A stretch of DNA of 42,639 nucleotides from a virus. The stretch lies in the IMG/VR virus record IMGVR_UViG_3300022746_000035, positions 1-42,639 of that record; one strand, 5' to 3'. The translations under genes were made by a program, and so were the position numbers. Within the stretch, counting starts at the first letter, position 1, and every line of letters starts with the position of its first letter. A model generated the notes under the pieces. It was not told the origin of the DNA. It did no database searches and saw only the letters and a list, made by a program, of their open reading frames with translations. Below, piece by piece: positions 1 through 9,100 of the stretch.

Positions 1-1
1 G

Positions 2-1189
2 GGAATTCTGACTTTCGCCTCGGATGCTCTAAAGCTTGTCTATGGTGACATTCACGAGCAGCTCCGAGACAAAACCCCAGCACTAGACTTTATCGAGTCC
101 AGTGCCGCACACCTTACCCAGAACGGTAAGGAAGCTCGATTCGACACCCACATTGGTCGTAATCAGGGTATTGGTGCTCGCGATGTTCGCGAAACCTTGC
201 CTTCAGCTGGCGCACAGAAGTATAAGCAGGCAAGCCTATACCTCAAGAACCTTTACGGTGCTATTGAGGTTGATGGTCAGCTCTTTGAGCAGGCTGCTGA
301 CAACTACAATGCGTTCATCAATGTTGTAGACGCTGAAATCAAGGGCTTGAAGAAGGACCTTGCTCGCGACTTCAACCGCCAGATCTACGGAGACGGCACT
401 GGAACCATTTCGACTGTTGTTGCTGGAACCCTTACCGGAACCACCATCACCTTCGATCAGGTAACTTGGGCTGATGTAGACATGACCGTCTCCTTCATCC
501 GCGCTGGTGCAGTTGTTGGTTCGCAGGTAACTATCGTTTCGATCAACGAGACTGCAAAGACCATCACCTTCTCGGCTTCGGTAACTGTTCTAGTTGGCGA
601 CATCCTAGTTCGTTCCTCGAACGGCACGACTTCCTACAACAAGGAAATCACTGGTCTTGGAAAGATCGTTGCTGCTAGCGGTTCGCTACATGGCATTGAC
701 CCTGCAAGCACTCCAGTATGGTCTTCCTATGTAACCGCACTTGGAACCCCTCCAACTCTTGCTACCCTAACCGAGCTTGACTTGATCAACTTGGTTCAGA
801 AGGTAGACAAGCAGGGTGGCGAGGTTGATGTGTTCCTAGCATCGCCGGGTGTTTACAACGCTTACTGGAACTTGCTTCAGGGCATGCGCCAGTTCACCAA
901 TGGCGCAGGTCTAACTGGTGGTCAGCGTTCGTTCACCTTCGAAGCTCTGGGCAAGCCAATCAAGTTCGTTTCGGACTACGCAGCTCCAAGCAACACCCTT
1001 TATGCTCTATCGAGCAGCGAGCTTGTGCTAAACCGCAAGCGCGACTGGGCTTGGATGGACCGCGATGGTTCGATGTGGAACCGCGTTGGCGAAACCGATG
1101 CGTATCAGGCTCGCCTGTTCCAGTATTCGGAACTTGGCACCTACCGCCGCAACGCTCACGCTAAGCTAACCAACATCAAGGAACTATAA
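2..1189 (+). CDS. Major capsid protein, allele 1 (5' truncated by window edge)
   Basis: Forms the icosahedral head shell. The window opens at codon 5: the second copy at 41895 supplies the missing four residues (M-A-G-Q), giving a full length of about 399 residues. Position right after a scaffold gene and before adaptor and nozzle genes, plus length, identify it as the HK97-fold coat protein; I see no unambiguous sequence motif. A Thr/Val-rich stretch around residues 130-200 looks like an inserted beta domain. Codon choice leans to C-ending codons (TTC, ATC, GAC, ACC), unlike the neighbouring ejection genes, as expected for the most abundant virion protein. Bases 127-607 differ from the second copy while the flanks are identical. 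A strong terminator follows directly. Confidence 0.9.
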   Translation, partial: GILTFASDALKLVYGDIHEQLRDKTPALDFIESSAAHLTQNGKEARFDTHIGRNQGIGARDVRETLPSAGAQKYKQASLYLKNLYGAIEVDGQLFEQAADNYNAFINVVDAEIKGLKKDLARDFNRQIYGDGTGTISTVVAGTLTGTTITFDQVTWADVDMTVSFIRAGAVVGSQVTIVSINETAKTITFSASVTVLVGDILVRSSNGTTSYNKEITGLGKIVAASGSLHGIDPASTPVWSSYVTALGTPPTLATLTELDLINLVQKVDKQGGEVDVFLASPGVYNAYWNLLQGMRQFTNGAGLTGGQRSFTFEALGKPIKFVSDYAAPSNTLYALSSSELVLNRKRDWAWMDRDGSMWNRVGETDAYQARLFQYSELGTYRRNAHAKLTNIKEL

Positions 1190-1205
1190 GCCTTAGCGTA
1201 AAAAA

Positions 1206-1248
1206 CTCCGCCGGATCCCAGCCGTCTCATGGGATCCGGCGGTTTTTT
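1206..1248 (+). terminator. Rho-independent terminator after the capsid gene
   Basis: A perfect 13-bp stem, CCGCCGGATCCCA (1208-1220) with TGGGATCCGGCGG (1230-1242), closes a 9-nt loop and is followed by six T residues. It lies 18 bp after the capsid stop and should end most capsid transcripts before the tail genes. Confidence 0.93.
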
Positions 1249-1250
1249 AT

Positions 1251-1262
1251 TAGAATAGATAC
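1251..1262 (+). promoter_or_regulatory. Possible leaderless promoter for the 1263 gene
   Basis: A -10-like hexamer TAGAAT (1251-1256) is followed by exactly six bases (AGATAC) and then ATG. There is no Shine-Dalgarno sequence before this ATG, so transcription would begin at or next to the start codon. The same spacing occurs before the minus-strand genes starting at 16731 and 36190. No good -35 box is visible; its place falls inside the terminator stem. Confidence 0.45.
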
Positions 1263-1694
1263 ATGACCGAATACTTAGACTTTTCTCGCATAGGCGGACT
1301 CTACCGCGATGACCACCGCCGAATCGCACAGGTAATCCAAGATGTTTTCCCAAATGTGCATCTAGTTCGTATGGACTCAGGTATGGAAGGCTTCAACCCA
1401 GAACGCCCTTATGGTCTTTATGACAGACCACAGCGCCTAGACCTACCGCACTACCTAATCCGCACAGTTGCTGAATCAGAGATCGATCATCGCTTAGTTG
1501 CTGAGCTCTTGCGAAACAACATGCACGACCCAAACTCGGAAGTTAGTAAGATACAATTACTTGAGATGTCTTATGCGCTAACCGAGGCGAAGCGTGAAGA
1601 AGAAGTCTTAGCGGAAAAGAAAGACATGATGAAAAGCGCTATGGCTTCAAAGAAGCATACATGGACCCATAACGGGCAGACGCTAAGGAAGTAA
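1263..1694 (+). CDS. Conserved-looking virion-region protein, unknown function (143 aa)
   Basis: I do not recognise the family. The 143-residue product is charged, with an acidic first half and a Lys/Glu-rich predicted helix at residues 105-130 that ends in a basic tail. It lies between capsid and head-tail adaptor genes, where completion or connector proteins are usual, so a minor virion or head-completion role is a reasonable guess. It is the first gene after the capsid terminator. It has no Shine-Dalgarno sequence, which fits leaderless translation. The adaptor gene begins one base after its stop. Confidence 0.72.
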   Translation: MTEYLDFSRIGGLYRDDHRRIAQVIQDVFPNVHLVRMDSGMEGFNPERPYGLYDRPQRLDLPHYLIRTVAESEIDHRLVAELLRNNMHDPNSEVSKIQLLEMSYALTEAKREEEVLAEKKDMMKSAMASKKHTWTHNGQTLRK

Positions 1695-1695
1695 G

Positions 1696-2355
1696 ATGCC
1701 AGCAGAAGAATTCACTCATACTGGAACAGATGTTGCAGACCGCATTCGTGCACAGTTCGGTGATACTTCTGGAGCGCAGGTAGCCGATGCTGCAATCATT
1801 CGCTGGATCAATGATGGTCAGCGAGAGATCGTAAATAGCAACCCCATTCTTCGAGCAACAAAAATCACCGACTATGTTGCCAATCAGCAGGACTACTCGT
1901 TCCCTACTGACAAGGTTCTAGTCATTGAAGCTATCTACATCAATGGCTACCCAATCACTGCGATTAGTCCACAAGAAGCTCGCGAATACATCAAGACTAA
2001 AGACCCACTAGGCATCGTAAAGTCAGCAACCCCAGATGTCTGGTGGGAGCGCGCCGGAGTAATCAGCTTCTACCCAATCTCAGATACTACTTCTACCAAT
2101 GGCTTGAAGCTTGAATACATCAAGGTTCCAACATCAATCACTGCTTTTGCAGATATTTTGTCTATCCCAGACCGCTACTTCAACGAGCTAGTGAACTATG
2201 TGACAGCACAGGCGCTTGAGCTAGATGAAAACTACTCAGCTGCAGCAGTCAAAACTCGCCAGTTCCGCGATGGTCTAGACCGACTTAGCCAGAAAGATGC
2301 AGTCTCGAACTCTGATTCCTATGTCAGCATCATGCCTGATCCACAGGACTTCTAA
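1696..2355 (+). CDS. Head-tail adaptor protein, podovirus (P22 gp4-like) type
   Basis: A 219-residue protein of the size and style of podoviral adaptors that bind the portal ring and dock the tail nozzle. An N-terminal helical segment (residues 12-48, with IIRWINDGQREI) is followed by a beta segment with YSFP (about 74-77) and then a helical C-terminal part with IPDRYFNELVNYV (about 157-169). This helix, beta, helix order and the phrasing around 'P..Y.n.lv.yv' are typical of gp4-type and tail-tubular-A-type adaptors. It overlaps the nozzle gene by one base (TAATG). Assignment to a named Pfam family needs a profile search. Confidence 0.8.
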   Translation: MPAEEFTHTGTDVADRIRAQFGDTSGAQVADAAIIRWINDGQREIVNSNPILRATKITDYVANQQDYSFPTDKVLVIEAIYINGYPITAISPQEAREYIKTKDPLGIVKSATPDVWWERAGVISFYPISDTTSTNGLKLEYIKVPTSITAFADILSIPDRYFNELVNYVTAQALELDENYSAAAVKTRQFRDGLDRLSQKDAVSNSDSYVSIMPDPQDF

Positions 2356-4010
2356 TGTCTGATGTTATTCGACAACGGAGCGTATCTCTCAAGCAATTCA
2401 GTGGTGGTCTAAACAACTACTGGGATCAATCATCCATCGCAGATAATGAGCTTTCAATGCTCATCAACATGGAGCTCACTACTACTGGCGCACTTACTTC
2501 TCGCCCACCAATCTGGGTTGAGAAGAACGGCAGCACCCCAATAGTTACCCCTGTAGCTGGACAATCTATGGATATCATCGGCACTTATACAACCGCTGCC
2601 GGAGATCGCTATCTAGTTGTAGTAACTACTGCAAAAACTTGGATTTACAACCTAGTAACCAAAGCTTTTACGCAGGTTGCTACCTTTCGCGCATCAGACT
2701 GCACGCAATACGACAACAAACTTGTTCTCTGCAGCACAATTCAACGCGGAGGCTACTGGGAAGCTGGTGTTTGGACTGCTTCAACTACTATGCCCTTCCT
2801 TGGTGGCATCGAGTTGTTCCAAAACCGCTTGTTTGGCTATGGCGTTCAGGGAACTGGCACAGCAAATACGCTTTACTGGTCTGACATCACTACTTTTGGT
2901 CCGTCTGGTCAGCTAACTTCCATCTGGAGTTGGACTGATGGCACTGGAAACTATTTCTATGTAGAAATTGGCACTGGTGACGGTCAATGGATCACCGCAA
3001 TGGAGCAGGGTTACAACGATGTTGTCTTGTTCCGCAACAAATCTACCTACCGATACTCCTATGGCGATGACCCTGCGTTTGGAACGATGCAGGCAATGCA
3101 GCAAGACATCGGAGCTGAGAGTAAACGCTCAGTAGTGAAGTTTGAAAACGCCCACTTTGTTTTCACTGGTGGCATTCTCTACAAGTATCAGAACTGGCTT
3201 TACTATCCATTGAATGCTCAGCGCGTGAAGATGGAGACCTACGGCTCATTCACTAGCCGATTCCAGCATGCAGTAAGCATTGTTGGGCGTAGATGCTTTG
3301 TTTGGCACAATGGTGCTACCTACTCTTATAACCTAGACACTGAAACTTGGTCAGAGTGGGAGACAACTACTAACGCTGCCTACTTTGTTGAAGCTCCACG
3401 CAAGTCTGAGGAGACTGAGGAGACTCGCTACTACGGTATCTCCGGCAACGCAGCTGTTGTGCCGGGCGCATCGGACTTCGCTTTGTGGCGCATCGAGGAT
3501 AAAGCAGTAAGCACTAATGGTTCTGAGAGCTTCAAGTGCACTATTCAAAGCAAGATCTATGACTTTGACAGCCCAGTCGAATGGAAAAGGTTGTTCTTCT
3601 GGGGCGCAGATGTTCAATCTGCTCTACCAATCAAGGCAATTGTTTACCCAGTATCGCTGCCAGCTACTCAGCCAGTTGTAACTTGGGATGAAATTTCCAA
3701 AGATTACTCACTTGAAACAAACTTCTACACTTGGGATCAGCTTTCAAAAGATAGCCCAGTAGATCCAGTTTTTGGAACTTGGGATTTCTTGAAAGCTCCA
3801 TCAGGCGGTATTGGAACTGTTGTAGAACTAGGCACAACCACCTATCCTTTGCGAACTGAAGTGAAGCTAAACCAAGGGCTACGCTTCCGCCGCATCTACT
3901 TTGAGCTATACTTGGACTGTGACGGAACGGCTGCCACATCACCAGTTCAGCTCTTTAGCATCATCCCAATGATCAGTGCTAAAGCCAAGGTTTCCAAGGG
4001 AGCAAACTAA
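2355..4010 (+). CDS. Tail nozzle / hub protein (P22 gp10-like), beta-propeller-like
   Basis: A 551-residue, aromatic-rich, nearly all-beta protein. The N-terminus has the usual nozzle layout: a GGLNNYWD segment (residues 17-24), then NELSMLINME and a G-x-L-x-x-R turn near residue 50. Repeated beta blades follow. In P22 and T7 relatives this protein forms the DNA exit channel below the adaptor and carries fibres. Its place between adaptor and ejection genes agrees. It overlaps both neighbours by one base (TAATG), suggesting coupled translation. There is no tape-measure gene nearby, which supports a short-tailed virion. Confidence 0.82.
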   Translation: MSDVIRQRSVSLKQFSGGLNNYWDQSSIADNELSMLINMELTTTGALTSRPPIWVEKNGSTPIVTPVAGQSMDIIGTYTTAAGDRYLVVVTTAKTWIYNLVTKAFTQVATFRASDCTQYDNKLVLCSTIQRGGYWEAGVWTASTTMPFLGGIELFQNRLFGYGVQGTGTANTLYWSDITTFGPSGQLTSIWSWTDGTGNYFYVEIGTGDGQWITAMEQGYNDVVLFRNKSTYRYSYGDDPAFGTMQAMQQDIGAESKRSVVKFENAHFVFTGGILYKYQNWLYYPLNAQRVKMETYGSFTSRFQHAVSIVGRRCFVWHNGATYSYNLDTETWSEWETTTNAAYFVEAPRKSEETEETRYYGISGNAAVVPGASDFALWRIEDKAVSTNGSESFKCTIQSKIYDFDSPVEWKRLFFWGADVQSALPIKAIVYPVSLPATQPVVTWDEISKDYSLETNFYTWDQLSKDSPVDPVFGTWDFLKAPSGGIGTVVELGTTTYPLRTEVKLNQGLRFRRIYFELYLDCDGTAATSPVQLFSIIPMISAKAKVSKGAN

Positions 4011-4243
4011 TGGCAGTTCAGAGAAGCTCTGCGCTCAAGACCATTTCGTTCAATCCCTATGCTGCTGGTTCAAAGATTTATTCTCAGGTTTCTTCAGCGC
4101 CTACTGTTGGTCCAGTAGACAAAGCAGGATATGCAGAGCGAGACCGAGCTATCAAGGCACGCAAGAATGCTGTCTTGGCAAAGATGAAAGCAATGAGTGT
4201 TGGAGCCTACGCCAATCCAGCCGCGATTAGGGGCGTGAACTAA
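4010..4243 (+). CDS. Small virion-region protein, unknown (77 aa)
   Basis: A 77-residue basic protein with a disordered-looking N-terminal half and a Lys/Arg-rich predicted helix at residues 42-65 (YAERDRAIKARKNAV). It is joined by TAATG to the nozzle gene upstream and to the next gene downstream, so it is almost certainly translated. Size and place suggest a small ejected or head-interior protein, but nothing in the sequence proves this. Confidence 0.7.
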   Translation: MAVQRSSALKTISFNPYAAGSKIYSQVSSAPTVGPVDKAGYAERDRAIKARKNAVLAKMKAMSVGAYANPAAIRGVN

Positions 4244-4887
4244 TGGCTATTATGAATACTGCGATGGCGGACCGTATTGCTACAGGTAAAATGGCTGTTC
4301 CAACTTGGGCTACTCAAACCCCAACTAGCACTACTACTGCAGTAGATACAACTAGTGGAAACCTAGTAGTTCCAAATACTCCAGCAGCAGCCCCTAGTGT
4401 TGCTGCTCCATCTGCTGCTCCAGCTACGCCTACAACTACTTCTCCAGCAAACTCTGCTGTTTACAACCTAGAAAACGACCCTGTTTATCAGTCGGCTATG
4501 TTGCAGGGTCAGAGCGCATTCAATGTTGGTCGCGCGAATGCTCTGGCTAACATGCAGAACGAGACTACTGGACTCAATCGCCAGAACACAAACATTGAGC
4601 AGGGTGCTGAGCAGTCGCGCCGTCAGCTTGCTGGAAACTTTGCAGCTCGCGGAATGCAGCGTGGAGCTTATGGCGCTTACTACCGCGCACAGGATGCAGC
4701 TAATGCTCAGCAGATCGCTCAGCAAACTGACATCAAAGACCAGATTGCTACTTTGAATCAAAACTTCCTTAGCAACTATGGTGCTATTGGAACAGACTGG
4801 ACCGGAACTACTATCGGTCAGCAATACAGAAACCAAGCTCTGCAGCAGGCACTTGCTGCTAAGCTCGCAACCTACGGAGTGGCATAA
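4243..4887 (+). CDS. Putative ejection (internal virion) protein, small
   Basis: 214 residues. Residues 20-70 are Pro/Ala/Thr/Ser-rich and probably disordered. Residues 80-214 are Gln/Asn/Ala-rich and helical, with ARGMQRGAYGAYYRAQDAAN near residues 137-156, a style common in small podoviral ejection proteins (phrases such as 'aaRG.....a......' recur in that class). It sits between the nozzle gene and two further Ala/Gln-rich genes and is joined to both neighbours by TAATG overlaps. The role is inferred from composition and position only. Confidence 0.68.
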   Translation: MAIMNTAMADRIATGKMAVPTWATQTPTSTTTAVDTTSGNLVVPNTPAAAPSVAAPSAAPATPTTTSPANSAVYNLENDPVYQSAMLQGQSAFNVGRANALANMQNETTGLNRQNTNIEQGAEQSRRQLAGNFAARGMQRGAYGAYYRAQDAANAQQIAQQTDIKDQIATLNQNFLSNYGAIGTDWTGTTIGQQYRNQALQQALAAKLATYGVA

Positions 4888-6143
4888 TGGCAGGAATTAC
4901 AGCAACCCCAGAATGGATCGCAGCAGCAGTTGGTAAAGCCGCTAACGGTTCAAAGCTTTCAACATCTTATTCAGCTAATGCCATCAACAAGTATCTTGCT
5001 ACTGGCAGCACTGCAGGTCTAAGCAAAACTCAGGCTGCTCAGGTTCAGAAGGCTATCAAAGCTATTGGCGCTCCAACTGCTGCGACTACTGATACTAGCG
5101 GTGGCAGTGGCGGAGATTTTGGCACAGTAACCGATACTCCAGCAGTAGATCCGATTCAAGCCGCCTACAACCCAGTTCTTGATTTTCTAAAGTCGCAGGC
5201 TACTGCAGCTCAAGACCGCTTCGGTCAGAACAAAGCTGATATCACTAACCTGTTTGGAACTTTGTCCACTGTGCGTGCAGCAGACATTCCAAAGATTCAG
5301 CAGCAGTATGCGACTTCGATTCAGCAGCAGCAGGATGCTGTAGCTCAGCGCATGGCTTTGCAGAATGTTCAGACTCAGCAAGGTGCTCAGGGCGCTGCTA
5401 CAGCCGGAGCTGAACTTGGCGGAGCAGATATGCCTGCCCCAACTAACTCGCTCTCTGCTCAGGCAGGAACAGCAGCGAACACTGATGCAAACGCATACCA
5501 GACCACTTGGAATGCACTTCAGCAGGTTATGTCTGCTCAAGACCAGCAAAATGTGCGAAATGCACAGTATGGCTATGATGCTCAGCAGAGCTCTGCCCTG
5601 CTTCAGCTTCAGCGTCAGCTTGAAGACCGACTGTCTCAGATCAATGGCGACATTGCTGGAACCCAGTCTCAGGTTGCTCAGGCTCAGCTTGGAGCTCAGG
5701 CATCTGCTGCTGAGATGACTCAAGAGCAGTTGCTTGCTAAGGCTAAGGCGCAGAATGCGCTTGATGTTGCTGGAGTGGGTGCTGGAGCACGAGTTACTGC
5801 TGCAAAGATTGCCGCTAAAGCCCGCGTAACTGCATCAAAGAGCAAGGGCAATAAGACTCCAAAGCCAAAGACATACACATCTAACTACACTGGTTGGTCT
5901 CAAAAAATTCTTGATGCTGGCGGAACTACTGCAAATGTTCAATCTATTCAAAACATGGTTCAAAAATCTTATGACGCAGTTTATGCAAAACTGAACCCTC
6001 CAGTAGCTCCGGGAGCAAAGGTAACTATAAAGAAACCAAGCAATGCTCAAATCGCTGCTCAGTGGAATAAGGTTTATGGCGCTAAGAGCTCCAAGTTTAC
6101 TCAGCCAGTAATGGATTACATCAACAACGGCTACTATAAGTAG
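4887..6143 (+). CDS. Putative ejection (internal virion) protein, Ala/Gln-rich
   Basis: 418 residues, dominated by Ala, Gln, Thr and Ser with long predicted helices or coiled coil at about residues 95-160 and 210-300. A basic Lys/Ala/Thr linker follows at about 300-325 and a C-terminal domain rich in aromatic and basic residues ends the protein. It lacks enzymatic motifs. The order small ejection protein, medium ejection protein, giant ejection protein after a nozzle gene matches podoviral late operons. It overlaps the previous gene by one base. A 41-base gap to the next gene carries a possible weak -10 (TATAGC). Confidence 0.68.
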   Translation: MAGITATPEWIAAAVGKAANGSKLSTSYSANAINKYLATGSTAGLSKTQAAQVQKAIKAIGAPTAATTDTSGGSGGDFGTVTDTPAVDPIQAAYNPVLDFLKSQATAAQDRFGQNKADITNLFGTLSTVRAADIPKIQQQYATSIQQQQDAVAQRMALQNVQTQQGAQGAATAGAELGGADMPAPTNSLSAQAGTAANTDANAYQTTWNALQQVMSAQDQQNVRNAQYGYDAQQSSALLQLQRQLEDRLSQINGDIAGTQSQVAQAQLGAQASAAEMTQEQLLAKAKAQNALDVAGVGAGARVTAAKIAAKARVTASKSKGNKTPKPKTYTSNYTGWSQKILDAGGTTANVQSIQNMVQKSYDAVYAKLNPPVAPGAKVTIKKPSNAQIAAQWNKVYGAKSSKFTQPVMDYINNGYYK

Positions 6144-6184
6144 CCAGTCTAGTAAACTTATAGCATCTAAAAAGGATGTGAATC

Positions 6185-9100
6185 TTGGCTTTTGATCCCA
6201 ATATTTATGGTGGTGGAGCTTCGTCTACTCCGGCTACCCAAAAAGCAGTTAGCCCATATGGAGACCTATCCCCTTCAGCAAAATCAACAGCAAAAAAGCC
6301 TGCTGCTAAAAAACCAACTGGGTCTCCTACTTGGACTTATCATGGAACCAATAGCGCAACAGTTCCTAAGAAAAAAGCAACTGGCGGTCAGGTAGTAAGA
6401 GGCGGCAGAGCTTCTCAGTTTGGAGCAGTTACTGCTAAGCAGGCAGCTAAAGATCAAGAAGATCTATCAAAAACTACTGTAAGCCTTGTCCAGACTGGAC
6501 TAAAGGCTCTGCTTACATCTTCTGCTTTTAGTGCTGGAACTGTTTCACAGGCAATCACAAAAGCTCAAAAAGGTGACTTCCTTGGCATCCTTGGCGCTTA
6601 CACTGGCGGAGTCGCAAACGCTAAAAACCTTTGGGAAGATAAGCCAGTTGTATCCGGCACTGAAATTGTCAAGCAACTTGGTCTAGAACAGAAGGCAAAG
6701 AATTTAGGCAAAGCTGGAAAGCAGTTTGCTAGAGGTGGTCGTGCTTCTCAGTTTGGACCAATCACTGCCCAAGAAGCAGCTAACGCAAGTGCAGGTCTTG
6801 CAAATACTGCCCTTGCTCTTGGCGTAGACATTGTTACTGACCCACTTACTTATGCTGATGGCATTGGAGTAATTGCTCGTGGAGCTAAAGCTGCAACTGT
6901 TGGAACCAAGGTTGGAATCAAGGCGGCAAAGCTTGCAACTAAGGGAGCAGTTCCGCTAAAGGTTGCTGCTAAGCGAATTGGTGCTGAAGAAGCTGCCAAG
7001 CTTCCTGCCAAGTCTTTGACTACCGATGCTCTTGGTGGATATACCAAGAAGGCTGCAGTAACTCCAAGTATGCTTGCTGCTTCTGAAGCTAGCACTAAGG
7101 GAACTGAGCAACTTGCAAAGCTAAACAAGAAGCTAACTGGCAAGCTCAACTATGAAGTTGTAAACCTTCCTGCTGGTAGTGAAGCTGCTAAAAAGTATGA
7201 GGTTCTTACATCTAGCCTTAGCGCATTTGGCAAGGCTGCCGGATCAGTTCTTGAAGCTAAGAAGACTTCTAAGCTGATTGAAAAGTTTGCTAAGCAGGCA
7301 AAAGCTGGAGACTACGGAAAAGACTACATCCACTCAACTACAGAGGCTCCTAAGCCTTCAGCAGTAGCTGAGCAGGTTACTCCAACAAACCCTAATGTTT
7401 TTGCTGGGCAAAAAGCAGTTGCTGACACAGCACCAATACTTCGTAATATTGCTGAGACTACTACACCTACTGACATCAAGGTAATCAAGAGCGTTCTCAA
7501 CAAGGTAAACAAGATAGCCAAGACTACTGAGGGAACCACTCGCGGCAGTGAGCGCATCCTTACTAATGTGCGTGGCTTGATCTCTCAGCTTCACTCCCCA
7601 GAGAATCAGTTCTTGCGTAACCTTGAGCCAAGCATCCGCACAAACATTGATGCTGCAGTCAAGGGTGATGGAACTAACCCATTTACTTTGATCGATAACT
7701 TCTCAAAGTCTCAGACAAAGCCTCGCCAGATTCTTGCTGAATCATTGCTAAAGAGCCGAGTCGGTCTCACCGATGGCAGCGGCTACAGCACCATTGGCGA
7801 AGTAATGACTAAGCATGGTGGAAATTTCTCTGCGCTAACTAAGGCTGACCCACAGATGGCGATGCAGGTTGCTAACCAGCTAAAGGGCTTGCTAGTTCGC
7901 GCGGATGCAAAGGCATCATCTGCTGATGCTCTAAAGCGCATTACTTCTCTAGTTGGAGAAGATGCAGCTAAGCAACTCAAGACTGCAGGTGCATTCAATG
8001 TAAAGCAACTTCCGAGCAAGGATGTTATTGATGCTGTGCTGGCAAAGATTCCAGCAGCATCTGGCGGTCAAGTAACCAAATATGGTTCGATGCAGGAGCT
8101 TATCTCCGGTCTTCAGTCTGGTCATGAGATTCCGATGAACAAGCTTGAGCAGATCGTCAAGGCTATTGATCCACAGAACGCAGTTCTAAAGCAGGCTGAA
8201 ACTGCTGCTGCCAAGGACTACACCAACATGCTTCGCAGCGTTGTAATGGGGAATGTAAACACCATTGCAGCAATGGAGCAGCGTTGGAACATGATGAATG
8301 CGAAAACATTCTTCAGCGCCACAGGCATCCATGCTGCAGATGGTGTAGCAGCTTATGCTGATGCTCGCTTGATGAACAAGATTCCAGCTATGCCAGAAGT
8401 CTTGACCAAGACTCGACAGGCTGCAGCTGAGCATGTTGCAAAGCTAATGGATTCCAATGCTGCAGACATGGCAGATGTTTTCAACTCACTATCGCGTGGG
8501 TTTGAATCAAACTTCGACTACATGCGTGAAATCATGGCATCGCCAGATTACCTTGAGCATGTTTCCAGTTTGAATGACATTGCTATTCGCTCAACTGAAA
8601 AAGCCTACATGAGCGATACTAAGGCTGCCCTGCGACTACAGACTAACCAGTCTCTAGAAGCTAAGGTATTCGGTTCCATTGTTGCTAAGAAGACTTGGCG
8701 AGTAGCTAATGCCAAGGGTCAAAAAGCAGCAAAAGATGCGCTGACTACTGCCAAAGAAAAAATGCTTTACCTATCCAGCCAGATGCAGGCTGCAGATGAT
8801 GTTGTCTACGCAACTCTTGGTAGCCGTTTCACTCATAACAAGTGGGTAAAGCAAGCTGCAGGTAAAGCAGAGAACAAGCACTTCGTTTACTTGCACATTG
8901 GCGATGTTTCATCAGTTCTTTACAAGTCCGGCGAAAACAGTCAGAAGGCATTCATTGATAGTTTCTTCCCATTCGGAGAAGGCATCATCACCAAGGAAGG
9001 CGAAGTAGTAGACAGCTTCTCTACCATCGCCCTTGGTAGCACTGTGCGCCAGTTGCTTGAAGCTCGCCAGACTGGAGCAGTTCTTGACCTAAAGGATCTA

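Noticed and set aside
102-329. 75-codon frame inside the capsid gene (also at 42007-42234)
   Set aside because: It is a shifted frame of the capsid gene. It has no ribosome site, and its sequence changes freely between the two alleles.
5187-5723. 178-codon open frame on the minus strand inside an ejection protein gene
   Set aside because: It is antisense to a well-supported Ala/Gln-rich gene. Its Leu/Ser/Cys-rich product is what reverse reading of GCT/CAG codons gives, and it has no ribosome site.
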